64,000 bases of DNA from Methanobrevibacter arboriphilus JCM 13429 = DSM 1125 (lineage in GTDB: Archaea; Methanobacteriota; Methanobacteria; Methanobacteriales; Methanobacteriaceae). The translations under genes were made by a program, and so were the position numbers. Positions 1 through 9,428 of this stretch are shown one piece after another; position 1 is the first letter of the stretch; each line of letters begins with the position of its first letter. A model generated the notes under the pieces. That model was not told where the DNA came from and did no database searches. It saw only the letters and a program-made list of their open reading frames with translations. The stretch is taken from contig NZ_JXMW01000001.1 of assembly GCF_002072215.1 (NCBI RefSeq), positions 124,001 through 188,000 of the forward strand, in the 5' to 3' direction.

Positions 1-231
1 AGTGAATAAGTGAAAATTAACTGATTCTACCCCAATTCCAATGAAAAATGTTTTTTTGACTCCTCTATCACTTCTTAATTTATCCCCAGTAGTGTCTTGT
101 ATTCTACGAGTTGTTTTAGAAGAAACAATATCTCCAACTTCTATTATATGTGAAATATGCCAAAGATCATCAAGAGTTTCTGGAACTAGGTCAATAACTC
201 CTTTCTTTGTATCTTGATATGTTATTCTCAT
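1..231 (-). CDS. pelA: mRNA surveillance protein pelota, 5' part
   Basis: The first 77 codons of a minus-strand gene run off the left edge. The product starts MRITYQDTKKG and continues with VPETLDDLWHISHII, then VSSKTTRRIQDTTGD and SDRGVKKTFFIGI. This is the Sm-like N-terminal domain of archaeal pelota/Dom34. The family binds the empty A site of stalled ribosomes and, with aEF1A/ABCE1, drives ribosome rescue and no-go decay. The reading frame is open to the edge with no damage. The ATG at 229-231 is the only reasonable start. The eRF1-like middle and C-terminal domains lie outside the window. The family call is secure; whether the gene is intact cannot be judged. Confidence 0.93.
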   Translation of the reverse strand, partial: MRITYQDTKKGVIDLVPETLDDLWHISHIIEVGDIVSSKTTRRIQDTTGDKLRSDRGVKKTFFIGIGVESVNFHLFT

Positions 232-359
232 TTTAGCCCCTTAATAATTCAATAATATTAAAATCTTTAATAGATGTAAAATGCCTAATAAATAATATTA
301 AAATACTTAATAAATAGTTAAAATAACTAAATAATAGTTATAATGACCAATAAACATTA

Positions 360-486
360 AAAAATTAAAGATTATTATTAAAAAATATTTAATAATTTAT
401 AATAAATATAATATATTTCTAAATATTAATAAAAATATGTAATACTAATAATTTTTAGTATTTTTTAATAATAATCTTTAATTTTT
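360..486. repeat. Perfect 28-bp inverted repeat with a 71-nt spacer
   Basis: The left arm is 360-387 and the right arm is 459-486; they are exact reverse complements over 28 bases. A G:T wobble and further scattered pairs extend the stem inward. The left arm contains the core attaaagattattatt in A-rich flanks. It could be a small non-autonomous element (MITE-like), a very long RNA hairpin, or a relic. No open frame or target-site duplication was recognised. Confidence 0.75.
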
Positions 487-524
487 AATTAATAATATTT
501 TTAATTAATAATATTATTATCAAT

Positions 525-599
525 GATTACTAATTGATTAGCAACTATTGATTACTAATTGATTAGTAAATATTGATTACTAACTATTGATTACAAAGT
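525..599. repeat. 25-bp tandem repeat, about three copies
   Basis: The unit gattactaattgattag plus eight bases starts at 525, 550 and 575. The third copy is degenerate. This is one of several short direct repeats in intergenic DNA of this window. Confidence 0.65.
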
Positions 600-1020
600 A
601 TTACTAATTATTAGAATTATTAGTAATTATTACCCAATAATCAGTTATTATTCTAATTAATAGTATTAATTATGTTATTATTTATATTATTAATTATGTT
701 ATTAATAATATTACTACTTTTATTATTACTATTGTTATTATTTATATTATTATCAATAAATTACCAATAATATTACTTATTAAAATAATATATAATATTA
801 CTTTAAATAATATATAATATTATTATATTAAGGTTTAAGTATAGTAAAATAATTAATAAAAATTAAAATAACATAAAAACAATAGTTTAATAATCAATAA
901 ATTTAAAGAAGTATTAACTTTATATTGAATTCATAAATCATATAAAAATGATTTATAAAAAAGAATTTATATAAAAATAATATAAATAAAAAATAATATT
1001 TTATAAAGGAGCTATTATAT

Positions 1021-1395
1021 ATGGAATTTGGAGAAACAAGCTCAATAATTATTAGTTTAATTCTTGGAGGAATATTAACATTACTATTCGACAATATATT
1101 CGTAATAGCTTTTATAGGATTTATATCAACATATATGGTTAAAAAAGAAAGCAAAACTTATATTATAGGAGTTATAGCTGCATTAATATTTGCAATATTG
1201 AATTTTTTTGGAGGATTAATTTTAGTTCCAAATATCCCCTCTTATATAGCTGAAAATATTGGATTTGATTTTCCAAACTTTATAATAGGATTTTTAGTAA
1301 CATGTATCCTTGCAGGAATATTAGGATTCTTAGGAGGATTCATAGCAGAAAAAGCATATAAAAGAATAAATATTGAAAAATATCAAGAATACTGA
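1021..1395 (+). CDS. Small membrane protein, 124 aa, unknown function
   Basis: The protein has about four hydrophobic segments (roughly residues 8-24, 26-38, 45-66 and 86-110) separated by short polar turns with glycine-rich pairs such as GGI, GGL and GGF. It ends in a charged, lysine-rich tail. This looks like a compact multi-pass protein of the cytoplasmic membrane, similar in style to the many small DUF5518-type proteins of Methanobrevibacter, though I cannot assign it firmly. The ATG is preceded by aaaggagc about eight bases upstream, which fixes the start. It stands 46 bases before the tyrA-like gene on the same strand and could share its transcript. No catalytic motif is visible. Confidence 0.75.
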   Translation: MEFGETSSIIISLILGGILTLLFDNIFVIAFIGFISTYMVKKESKTYIIGVIAALIFAILNFFGGLILVPNIPSYIAENIGFDFPNFIIGFLVTCILAGILGFLGGFIAEKAYKRINIEKYQEY

Positions 1396-1441
1396 AAATC
1401 CTTTGTTGATAAAATATGAATATTTATGAATATTAGATAAA

Positions 1442-2761
1442 ATGAAAATTGGAATTATTGGAGGAACAAGAGGTCTTGGAAAGACTCTTGCAAGTATCTT
1501 AAGCAAAGAAGAGTTTGATGTAACAATCACAGGACGAGATACTGTTACTGGAAATCAAGTTAGTGAAGATCTAAATGTTGAATACTCAAATGATAATAAA
1601 AAAGTAGCATCTTCATCAGATATTATTATAATATCAGTACCAATATCAACAACTAGCAAAGTGATTAAAGAAATAGCTAAATCAGTTAAACCAGGTTCTT
1701 TAGTTGTTGATGTGACTTCTGTTAAAGTAGAACCTAGTAATCTAATGAAAACTCTTTTAGATGATGATGTTGAATTTATACCCACACATCCTGTTTTTGG
1801 GCCGAGAACGACTAATTTAGAAGGACAAGTAGTTGTTTTAACACCTATATCTCAAAAACAAAAAGAAGGAAAATGGTATCCCAAAATTTTAAAATTTTTA
1901 AACGATAGAAAAGTTAGGATAATTGAAGCAAGCCCAGAAGAACACGACGATATGATGGCTGTTGTTCAAGTTTTAACTCATTTTTCATATATTTCAACAG
2001 CTTCAGCAATTAAAAAACTTGGAATTAATATAAAAGACACAAGAAAGTTTGCAAGTCCTATTTACAATCTTATGGTTGATATGATATCAAGAATAGTTTC
2101 CCAAAATCCATTTCTTACTTATTCAATACAATTAGAAAATCAAAATGGGGAAAAAGTAAGGCAAACCTTTGCTGATTCAGTGTTAGAGCTGAAAAAAGTC
2201 ATTACTAATCATGATAAAGATAACTTTGTAAAAATAGCAATTGAAGCTACAAAAAATTTAGATGACATACAATCTGCACTTGGTAGAAGTGATAAAGCTA
2301 TTGATTCTCAAAATCATGAGTTAACTATTCTTAAAAATTCAATTGGAAAAGAAATAGCTTTACAACATATATATTCTGAAGAAGTCCATATAGGTGTTTT
2401 GAATCAAGTTAATCCTGATTTTATAATATTAGATACTGGAAAAAATCAGAAAAAACTTAAAATAGCTAATATTAAAATCTTAGATAAATATGATTTGCTA
2501 GATTGGAAAATTAAAAACCAAAATACTAAAACAAATTCTATTAGCTGTATATTTCCAAAAAATTCCAATGCAGAGATTATAAAAGACACTATAAAAAATT
2601 GTGTAGATGATATAATTAGTATAAAAGTTACAGATATTTATACTGGGCATCAAATATCTGAAGGAAATGTTAGTTTTACATTTGAGATCGTTGCATTTGA
2701 TAAATCTACTTTTAAATCTGTTAAAGATGTATTAGAAGGTTTTGGTGGAATTATAAGGTAA
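1442..2761 (+). CDS. tyrA: Prephenate dehydrogenase-like protein (TyrA family), 439 aa
   Basis: The N-terminus has a dinucleotide-binding fingerprint, GIIGGTRGLGKTLA (residues 4-17), followed by VDVTSVKVEPS and THPVFGP. These are the NAD(P)-binding and substrate motifs of prephenate dehydrogenases, which oxidise and decarboxylate prephenate to 4-hydroxyphenylpyruvate for tyrosine synthesis. An all-helical dehydrogenase domain follows to about residue 285. The last 150 residues form an extra domain that ends in an ACT-like pattern (SCIFPKNSNAEIIKD, then VSFTFEIVAF), a plausible allosteric site. The archaeal long form is common in methanogens. No chorismate mutase or other aromatic gene is adjacent. 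The start ATG lies 46 bases after the previous stop. The family is confident; the allosteric role is inferred. Confidence 0.88.
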   Translation: MKIGIIGGTRGLGKTLASILSKEEFDVTITGRDTVTGNQVSEDLNVEYSNDNKKVASSSDIIIISVPISTTSKVIKEIAKSVKPGSLVVDVTSVKVEPSNLMKTLLDDDVEFIPTHPVFGPRTTNLEGQVVVLTPISQKQKEGKWYPKILKFLNDRKVRIIEASPEEHDDMMAVVQVLTHFSYISTASAIKKLGINIKDTRKFASPIYNLMVDMISRIVSQNPFLTYSIQLENQNGEKVRQTFADSVLELKKVITNHDKDNFVKIAIEATKNLDDIQSALGRSDKAIDSQNHELTILKNSIGKEIALQHIYSEEVHIGVLNQVNPDFIILDTGKNQKKLKIANIKILDKYDLLDWKIKNQNTKTNSISCIFPKNSNAEIIKDTIKNCVDDIISIKVTDIYTGHQISEGNVSFTFEIVAFDKSTFKSVKDVLEGFGGIIR

Positions 2762-2980
2762 AAATAGTCATTTACTAGGTTATCTTCCTTATTTTCTTTT
2801 TGATATACAAAATAATAAAATTTTACATTCTAATGTTTTTTATTATATGAAAAAATAAATCAATATTAATTATAGGAATTATTATAATAATTATTATAAT
2901 AATTAGTATTATAATTAGTATTATAATTATAATAGTTAGTATTATAATATTAATTATTGAATGAATATTCTTTTTATATA

Positions 2981-3228
2981 GTGGAGAGTCGGAATATAGG
3001 TCTTCAAGTAGATTTTGAGAAGATTTTAACTATGAATCTGATCAGAGATACGCAATTATGATATAGAATATGAATTTCTCTTGTGAAAATATTGAAAATC
3101 TTACATATTTCAGTGAAATGATCTTTAAATTAGAATGCTTTAAATGATTCATATGACCCTGAAAAATTAGTAAATATAATAATTCAGAAGGTATAAAAAG
3201 TGGTTATTTATTATTTACTTAAAAAATA
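2981..3228 (+). pseudogene. Possible remnant of a transposase-like reading frame
   Basis: A single frame from 2981, interrupted by about seven stop codons, reads as protein-like sequence and includes ALNDSYDPEKLVNIIIQKV near 3140-3200. This resembles the Y-D-P-x-x-L-V-x-I-I-L pattern near the N-terminus of IS1182/DUF772-type transposases. The patch has clearly more G and C than its flanks. The match rests on one short motif, so it could be chance or an unannotated RNA instead. Confidence 0.25.
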
Positions 3229-3411
3229 AAGTTATTTAATATGAAACAATTATTTAAAACGAATATAACACGTAAATATTATTCCAAATATAAAATATAG
3301 AACATATACCTTTTTTTATCAATTTTTCAAATTTTTAAACTAATAATTAATGATTATTTTTAAAATAAAGTTCAAATATTTAAATATTAAACTTTGATTA
3401 TTTCTATATAC

Positions 3412-3427
3412 CGAAACCTTTATATAG
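3412..3427 (+). promoter_or_regulatory. BRE/TATA-like promoter, distal, upstream of cdc48
   Basis: The sequence cgaaacctttatatagt combines an A-rich BRE (cgaaa) with a TATA element (tttatata) at normal spacing, in the best archaeal promoter layout of this region. Initiation would be near 3445-3450, about 350 nt before the cdc48 ATG. That implies either a long leader or a separate small RNA. A 9-bp inverted repeat follows at 3476-3525. Confidence 0.5.
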
Positions 3428-3800
3428 TATGAACAACAAGTTATATTATAGTAACAAAAACTTACTAAAAGATTTTTAATGTAATATGAATATTAATCCT
3501 AGAATAACAATCCATTTTACATTAATCAAGCTTAAAAATTATTATTTTTATTATTATTAACTTTATAACAAATATAAATCAAAAAATAAAGCATAACAAA
3601 CTTTAATTGATTAATAAAATATTTAGATTATATATTATTGTTACAAGAATACACTTTAACAAAAATATATTAAAAATTTAAAAAATACTTTAAAAAATAT
3701 GCTTTAAAAGTATAATTAAAAAGATATTTTACAAAAAACTTTGAAACATTATAATTTTTATTTTTCATAAGTATTTAAACAAAAAAGGGAGTTTTTAAAA

Positions 3801-6005
3801 ATGGAAAGACAAGAAATAAATCTTAAAGTCGCTGAAGCAATAGCTCAAAGCGATGTTGGAAGAGGGATCGCGAGAATCGATCCAGCATGTATGGAAAAAT
3901 TAGATCTTCTTGATGGAGATATAATTGAAATTGAAGCAAATAAAATCACAGCTGCAAAAGCTGTTTCATCACAAAGTGATATTGGGTTAGGTGTCATTAG
4001 AATTGATGGAATATTAAGAAAAAATGCAGGAGCATCTATTGGAGGAGAAATAATCGTTAGAAAGGCTGAGGTTAAAGAAGCTAAAAAGATTGTTCTTGCA
4101 CCAGTAGAACATCAAATAAGTATTAGAGGAGATGTTAGATCTGCTTTTGCAAATCAAGTAATGACACAAGGAGATATTATTGTTACCGGAGTTCGTCAAC
4201 AACGTACCCCTCAACCTGGCAGGGGTGGAAGTTTAATTGATGATATGTTTAGAGAAATGATGGATGTTTCTCCACTCGGTGAGATAAAGTTAGCAGTTGT
4301 TTCTACAAGCCCTGCAGGAATTGTAAAAGTTGGTCCAAATACAACTTTAGAAGTCCAAACTGAACCAGTCGATGTTTCAAAAGTTGAAGGAATGAAAAAT
4401 GTTATAGATGTTAGTTATGAAGACATCGGTGGTCTAAAGGAAGAAGTTAAAAAAGTAAGAGAAATGATTGAAATTCCTCTTAAAAGACCAGAACTTTTTG
4501 AAAGATTAGGAATTTCCCCACCAAAGGGAGTTTTAATGCATGGACCTCCAGGAACTGGTAAAACACTCTTAGCCAAGGCAGTAGCTAGTGAAAGTGATGC
4601 CCATTTTATTCTTATCAATGGTCCAGAAATAATGAGCAAATATGTAGGAGGTTCTGAAGAAAATCTTCGAGAATTCTTTGAAGAAGCCGAAGAAAATTCT
4701 CCGTCTATCATATTTATAGATGAATTAGATGCAATAGCTCCAAAAAGAGAAGAAACTCAAGGAGAAGTAGAAAGAAGGACCGTTGCACAATTACTTACTT
4801 TGATGGATGGACTCAAATCAAGAGGACAAGTTGTAGTTATAGGAGCTACTAACAGGCCAGATTCCTTAGATCAAGCACTTAGAAGACCTGGAAGATTTGA
4901 CAGAGAAATTGAAATAGGTGTTCCAGATAGTGAGGAAAGAAAAGAAGTAATGGAAATACATACACGAGGAATGCCTTTAGATGAAGATGTTGATTTAGAT
5001 GAAATAGCTGATACCACACATGGATTTGTAGGAGCGGATTTAGAATCCTTATGTAAAGAAGCAGCTATGAGAGTTGTAAGAAGAATCCTACCTGAAATAA
5101 AAGGTGACGAAGAGATACCTAAAGAAACCTTGAAAAAAATAATTGTTAAAAAAGATGACTTTAAAGAAGCTCTTAAAGAGATTCAACCTTCAGCACTTCG
5201 AGAAGTTCTAGTCCAAATCCCAGATATTGGATGGGATGATATAGGAGGACTTGAAAATGCTAAACAAGAATTACAGGAAGCTGTTGAATGGCCATTAAAA
5301 TATCCTGAAAACTTTGAAAAATTTGGAGTTAAACCTCCTAAAGGAACATTATTATTTGGTTCTCCAGGTACAGGTAAAACACTCTTAGCTAAAGCTGTAG
5401 CTAATGAAAGTGAAGCTAACTTTATAGCAGTTAAAGGTCCAGAACTTTTATCTAAATGGGTAGGAGAATCTGAAAAAGGCGTAAGGGAAGTATTTAGAAA
5501 AGCAAGACAAACTGCACCTACAGTCGTCTTTTTCGATGAAATTGATTCTATTGCAAGTACAAGAGGCGATTCTAGTGGAGATTCTGGTGTAACTCAAAGG
5601 GTGGTTAACCAGTTACTTACTGAAATCGATGGTATGGAAGAATTACAAGATGTGGCAATTATTGCAGCAACAAATAGACCAGATATCATTGATCCGGGAT
5701 TAATGAGACCAGGAAGATTTGATAGGCATATTAAAGTAGAGAATCCTAATGAAGAAGGACGTCTCGCGATATTTAAAGTTCACAGTGCTGACATGCCACT
5801 TGCAAAAGATGTTAATCTCAAAAAATTAGCTAAAGAAACTGAAGATTATGTTGGAGCAGATATTGAAGCTGTTTGTCGTGAAGCTGCAATGTTAACCTTA
5901 AGAGATAATATTGAAGCTAAAGAAGTGAGTATGAAATACTTTAATAAAGCTATGGAAAAAGTTAAACCAACTTCAGATGATGGAGATATGGTGCAATATC
6001 TCTAA
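3801..6005 (+). CDS. cdc48: CDC48/VCP-type AAA ATPase, 734 aa
   Basis: Archaeal homologue of p97/VAT, a hexameric unfoldase that extracts and unfolds proteins for the proteasome. Residues 1-185 form the CDC48 N domain (double-psi barrel plus second subdomain; GRGIARIDP and GLGVIRIDG are visible). The D1 AAA domain has Walker A GPPGTGKT at 248-255 and Walker [12 protein letters not shown]. The D2 domain has Walker A GSPGTGKT at 520-527 and Walker [12 protein letters not shown]. Both carry the second region of homology with NRPD and RRPGRFDR. Length matches the archaeal family. A gggag ribosome binding site lies nine bases before the ATG. It is a single gene with its own promoter region upstream and a hairpin terminator downstream. 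Very high confidence. Confidence 0.98.
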   Translation: MERQEINLKVAEAIAQSDVGRGIARIDPACMEKLDLLDGDIIEIEANKITAAKAVSSQSDIGLGVIRIDGILRKNAGASIGGEIIVRKAEVKEAKKIVLAPVEHQISIRGDVRSAFANQVMTQGDIIVTGVRQQRTPQPGRGGSLIDDMFREMMDVSPLGEIKLAVVSTSPAGIVKVGPNTTLEVQTEPVDVSKVEGMKNVIDVSYEDIGGLKEEVKKVREMIEIPLKRPELFERLGISPPKGVLMHGPPGTGKTLLAKAVASESDAHFILINGPEIMSKYVGGSEENLREFFEEAEENSPSIIFIDELDAIAPKREETQGEVERRTVAQLLTLMDGLKSRGQVVVIGATNRPDSLDQALRRPGRFDREIEIGVPDSEERKEVMEIHTRGMPLDEDVDLDEIADTTHGFVGADLESLCKEAAMRVVRRILPEIKGDEEIPKETLKKIIVKKDDFKEALKEIQPSALREVLVQIPDIGWDDIGGLENAKQELQEAVEWPLKYPENFEKFGVKPPKGTLLFGSPGTGKTLLAKAVANESEANFIAVKGPELLSKWVGESEKGVREVFRKARQTAPTVVFFDEIDSIASTRGDSSGDSGVTQRVVNQLLTEIDGMEELQDVAIIAATNRPDIIDPGLMRPGRFDRHIKVENPNEEGRLAIFKVHSADMPLAKDVNLKKLAKETEDYVGADIEAVCREAAMLTLRDNIEAKEVSMKYFNKAMEKVKPTSDDGDMVQYL

Positions 6006-6785
6006 GTAAACCCTGTTGATTAGATTAATGAATAGTTCTGATTAATTGATAGATTAATTAGCCACTAACCTCCTTATATTACCTCATATATAAAAAACTA
6101 TCATTAAATTGAAATCAAAAAAATTAGAGAATTCATCTCTCCTGATGAAAACAGATCAAAAATACTACAAGATTGGAAAATCATAATTTCATAATATGAA
6201 AATTTTTGATTTTCAAAATTTTAAAAACACCCTTTAAATCAATCTGTGGTTTAAAAACCCATTAAAGTGAGGGAATCTTAATGATTACCCTCACTTTTTT
6301 ATTTTCTACTAGTAATACTTTTTATATAATTCATAATAATAAAGATAGAATAACTCTTAATAAAAATAATAATAAGAATAATAAAAATAATAATAATATA
6401 AAAATAGTAATAATATAAAAAAATTAACAGAAATATAAAAAAATAAGAGAATTATAAAAAATAGTAGATATATAATAAAAAATGAATAAAAAATAAAAAT
6501 TTTATTAATAATAGTAGTTAGATTAATAATAATTATATCATTGATAATGATAATTAATATTATTTAGTATAAAAATATTATTAGAAAAAAAATATTATTA
6601 AATAAAATTTTTATTATATAAAATTATTAGATAAAAATATTAATAATTATATAAAGATGATTTTAATAAAAGAAAATGGGTTGATTGAATAATTACGAGT
6701 ATATATGAATGTTTAATAGAAATGAATATATCATTATTTTATTTTATAAATCATACACTAAAAAATAGTTTTTTTTAATTTTTTA
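6006..6785. other. Intergenic region downstream of cdc48
   Basis: The first 300 bases have moderate composition and contain the terminator at 6264-6300. From 6300 on it is A/T low-complexity sequence rich in aataat and aaat steps. A short hairpin (tatcatt-gat-aatgata, 6536-6552) is present. No gene was recognised. Confidence 0.65.
6264..6300 (+). terminator. Stem-loop terminator with U tract after cdc48
   Basis: A perfect 10-bp stem (aaagtgaggg at 6264-6273, ccctcacttt at 6288-6297) with a 14-nt loop runs straight into a T tract. It is the most GC-rich hairpin in the window and looks like an intrinsic terminator for the plus-strand transcript ending 260 bases downstream of cdc48. Confidence 0.75.
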
Positions 6786-7319
6786 ATGCCAGTTATAACA
6801 GATATAGGTAGTACTATAGTCGTTTTCACTATAAGTACAGTACTATTAATAGTTGGTATTTTAAAAAAAAATATGAAATTAAGAAGATTAGCTATAATTG
6901 GATTAATTGCCTTTATAATTACAGCTGCAATAATATTTACATTAAAAGTATTAGTGGAAGAACCAAGACCTTTTATAGTATTAAAATATGTAAATCTATT
7001 AATTATAGAAAATGACCCCTATTCTTTTCCTTCAGGACACTCAGGAAACATATTCGCATTAGCTACTGCATTTGGTCTTAACTGTACATTAAAATTAAGA
7101 GGAAAACAGTTTAAACTAGCTTGGATTCTTTATCCAATAGCATTATTAACTTGTTTTTCAAGAGTGTATATTGGAGTTCATTATCCATTCGATATTCTTA
7201 TTGGAGCAATAATTGGAATATTTGGAGGTTTATTAGCTACTTTTATAGTAAATAGATATTTTAATGATATAAACTTTCTAAAAGAAAAAATTAATCTTAA
7301 AAAATATTACAAGAAATAA
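6786..7319 (+). CDS. PAP2-family membrane phosphatase, 177 aa
   Basis: All three signature motifs of type 2 phosphatidic acid phosphatases are present: K-x6-RP (KVLVEEPRP), PSGH (within FPSGHSGN) and SR-x5-H-x3-D (SRVYIGVHYPFD). The histidines of motifs 2 and 3 are the catalytic pair. About five membrane spans surround them. Members remove a phosphate from lipid pyrophosphates or phosphatidate. In an archaeon the likely substrate is a polyprenyl diphosphate or an archaetidate-type lipid; this is inference. The gene stands alone between two AT-rich spacers, with no clear ribosome binding site before the ATG, so a leaderless start is possible. Family certain, substrate unknown. Confidence 0.88.
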   Translation: MPVITDIGSTIVVFTISTVLLIVGILKKNMKLRRLAIIGLIAFIITAAIIFTLKVLVEEPRPFIVLKYVNLLIIENDPYSFPSGHSGNIFALATAFGLNCTLKLRGKQFKLAWILYPIALLTCFSRVYIGVHYPFDILIGAIIGIFGGLLATFIVNRYFNDINFLKEKINLKKYYKK

Positions 7320-7472
7320 TATAAAAAATATATAAAAATATTATAAAAAATATAATATAAATATACTAATTAAAAGTAAAAATAATAATAAATAGAAATA
7401 ATAAAGTAGAAATAATAATAAAAACAAGTATATTTAATATTTATACAAATACTATTCTTAGTAGGTGTTAAA

Positions 7473-8315
7473 ATGGATGAACATATTATAGAAGCTATGG
7501 GAAGAGCTAAAATTACTATTAGAGATGGAAAAGTTATTGATATAGAGGATCCTAAAATAGAATATTGTCCATTATTTCATAAACATAGAGGAATTGAAAA
7601 ATTAGATAAAGAATCAATAAAAAAAAATATAGAATTTAGGATGGCTGATTTTGGAATGTGTTCAGAAGATAGGGAGATTAAAATGAAAGATTTCTTATCT
7701 TTTGGAATCTCTGAAACTATTTCAACACTACTAAATCAAAATATTATCGATTGTGCAATTATGGTTTGTGAAGGCTGTGGAACCGTGATTGTTGAAACTG
7801 GAGAAATGGCTCAAGGAATTGGAGGACGTGTATCTGGTTTGTCTGAAACAAAGCCAATACCTAAAATAATTGGTAAAATTGGAGAAAAAAATGTTCTTGA
7901 TCCAAAAAACGCTTTAATTGATCAAATTAAAGGTATTGAATTAGCAAAATCTAAGGGACATAAAAATATCGCAGTTACAATAGCTAATCCCGATGATGCA
8001 GAAAATATAAGAAAATTAGAAAAAAAATATAATGAAAATGGTGAAAAAATAAATATATACATATTTAGTGTTCATAATACTGGCATTAAGCGAGAGGGTT
8101 GTGAACAGCTATTTGAATACTGTGATGTTATAACTTCATGTGCTTCAAAAGATATTAGAGATATTGGTGATGAAAAATCTAAGAAAAAAGTAGGAGAGTC
8201 AATACCAATCTATGCTGCAACAAACAAAGGAAAATATTTTTTAGAACTAAGATTAGAACATATAGGAGGAATGAAACCTAAAAAAGATCCTAAAACACCA
8301 GAACCATTAATTTAA
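7473..8315 (+). CDS. Methanogenesis marker protein 8 (DUF2099), 280 aa
   Basis: The protein matches the DUF2099/methanogenesis marker 8 family. It has the N-terminal segment ending IEYCPLFHKHRG, the cysteine motif MVCEGCGTVIV, the glycine-rich GIGGRVSGLSET and the later KREGCEQLFEYCDVITSC. The family occurs almost only in methanogens, and its exact role is not established. Conserved cysteines suggest metal or iron-sulfur binding, as an inference. The start ATG follows aggtgttaaa, a usable GGTG ribosome binding site. The gene is monocistronic here, convergent with the CBS gene at 8608. The methanogen assignment of the whole window rests partly on this gene. Confidence 0.9.
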   Translation: MDEHIIEAMGRAKITIRDGKVIDIEDPKIEYCPLFHKHRGIEKLDKESIKKNIEFRMADFGMCSEDREIKMKDFLSFGISETISTLLNQNIIDCAIMVCEGCGTVIVETGEMAQGIGGRVSGLSETKPIPKIIGKIGEKNVLDPKNALIDQIKGIELAKSKGHKNIAVTIANPDDAENIRKLEKKYNENGEKINIYIFSVHNTGIKREGCEQLFEYCDVITSCASKDIRDIGDEKSKKKVGESIPIYAATNKGKYFLELRLEHIGGMKPKKDPKTPEPLI

Positions 8316-8339
8316 AAATATGATTTCCTATTCAAATCT

Positions 8340-8480
8340 TAGTAAAACTTAGTAAATATTATTAAATCTTATATTAAGAAAAGTAAATTTTATTTAATTT
8401 TACTAAAACTAGTAAAATTTATTGAATCTTATTAAAACTAATAAAATTTATTAAATCTTATTAAGCTATTAAACTTTATT
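8340..8480. repeat. Degenerate direct repeats between convergent genes
   Basis: Multiple imperfect copies of the core ttattaaatcttattaaaact separate marker 8 and the CBS gene. They may act in transcript ending, but no stable stem is visible. Confidence 0.5.
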
Positions 8481-8607
8481 AAAACTTATTTAAATATTGT
8501 ATAAATATTTTATATTATATATATTGATTAGATTTAATATTATAATAATTAATTTAATATATTAATGTTTGTATATTAATGTTTGATTATATTTTTAATC
8601 ATATAAA

Positions 8608-8994
8608 CTATTTTTTATCAATATTATCTGCAAACGCCCTTATTATACAACTTTGAGTAATTAAACCAAGGAGTTTTTTATCTTCAACAACAGGAATTCT
8701 TTGGTATCCAGTATCTGACATTATTCTACTTATTTCTTTTATATTTACTGATTTTGTTACTGTAGATAATTCTTTACTCATTAAATCTCCAACTTTAAGT
8801 CCCATAGCTTCACTACCTGCAAGTAAAACATCTCTATGAGTTATGAGACCTACAAGTTCATCACCGTCAACAACAGGAACACCCCCAATGTTTGCCCTTA
8901 CCATCTTAAGTTTAGCAGCTGCTACCAAGTCAGTGGGTGATGAAACTATAACATCTTTCAACATTATATCTTTAGCACATAAATCTTCAATCAT
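8608..8994 (-). CDS. Tandem CBS-domain protein, 128 aa
   Basis: The whole protein is a pair of CBS motifs (about residues 8-60 and 70-125), each with the typical pattern of a variable start, then GVPVVDGDELVGLITHRDV in the first and RIPVVEDKKLLGLITQSCI in the second. Such Bateman modules bind adenosine nucleotides or S-adenosylmethionine and sense energy or metabolite state. Free-standing ones are numerous in methanogens and have no known partner here. It is transcribed divergently from thiC, with 434 bases between the two starts. The ATG at 8994 is the first in frame before the conserved LCAKDIM segment. Ligand not predictable. Confidence 0.88.
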   Translation of the reverse strand: MIEDLCAKDIMLKDVIVSSPTDLVAAAKLKMVRANIGGVPVVDGDELVGLITHRDVLLAGSEAMGLKVGDLMSKELSTVTKSVNIKEISRIMSDTGYQRIPVVEDKKLLGLITQSCIIRAFADNIDKK

Positions 8995-9428
8995 AATAAT
9001 ATTTTGTTTTTACTAATATATTAAAATTATTATTAATTCTTTTGTTAATATTATTAATTCCTTTTTTAATATTAATTCCTTTTTAATTATTAAAAATTCA
9101 TTAATTATTAAATTAATTTTAATAGTTTAATTAATAAACTTAATAGCAAAACACAGAAAAATAAAATAAAAATGCTTAACATGAGAAATATAAAAAATGA
9201 TGAATAAAAATAATAAAAATAATAAAAAAGCAAGAATAAAAATAATAAAAAAAAGAATAAAAATAATGATAAAAATAAGAATAATAAATATTAAGAAATC
9301 TAAGATAAGATAATAGTTGAACAATAACAGTGAAAATATTAAAGATGTCAACTATAATAATAACAATGATAATAGTTTAATAAATAAATATTAGTAAATA
9401 ATAAGCAACAAATAAAAGAGGTATTTAA
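8995..9428. other. Divergent intergenic region between the CBS gene and thiC
   Basis: AT-rich, with runs of aataat/aaaaat steps at 9180-9300. Both promoters must be here, but no single TATA box stands out. I looked for a TPP riboswitch before thiC (CUGAGA and ACCUGA-type cores) and saw none. A minus-strand open frame at 9127-9351 is only low-complexity sequence. Confidence 0.6.

Larger units (their letters stand above)
232..1020. other. Long AT-only intergenic region with inverted and tandem repeats
   Basis: Nearly 800 bases between pelA (minus) and a membrane-protein gene (plus). No credible gene is present. It holds the perfect 28-bp inverted repeat and the 25-bp tandem repeat listed separately. 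The last bases carry a ribosome binding site (aaagga, about 1005-1010) for the gene at 1021. The rest is A/T low-complexity sequence. Confidence 0.7.
2762..3800. other. 1-kb intergenic region before cdc48
   Basis: AT-rich spacer. It contains a patch of more normal composition (about 2981-3228) that may be a decayed transposase, a strong promoter-like element at 3412-3427, a 9-bp inverted repeat (3476-3484 with 3517-3525) and the cdc48 ribosome binding site (gggag, about 3787). Nothing else was recognised. Confidence 0.7.

Noticed and set aside
903-1154. Minus-strand frame overlapping the first membrane-protein gene
   Set aside because: Antisense shadow of the real plus-strand gene at 1021-1395.
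2990-3170. C/D-box sRNA
   Set aside because: atgat and ctga elements occur near 3118-3165, but the boxes do not match RUGAUGA and no terminal stem is present.
9127-9351. Minus-strand hydrophobic frame of I, F and L
   Set aside because: Composed of AT-rich low-complexity codons in the CBS-thiC spacer, no start signal.
9380-9428. TPP riboswitch before thiC
   Set aside because: I looked for the conserved cores and the paired arms and found none; the leader is plain A/T sequence.
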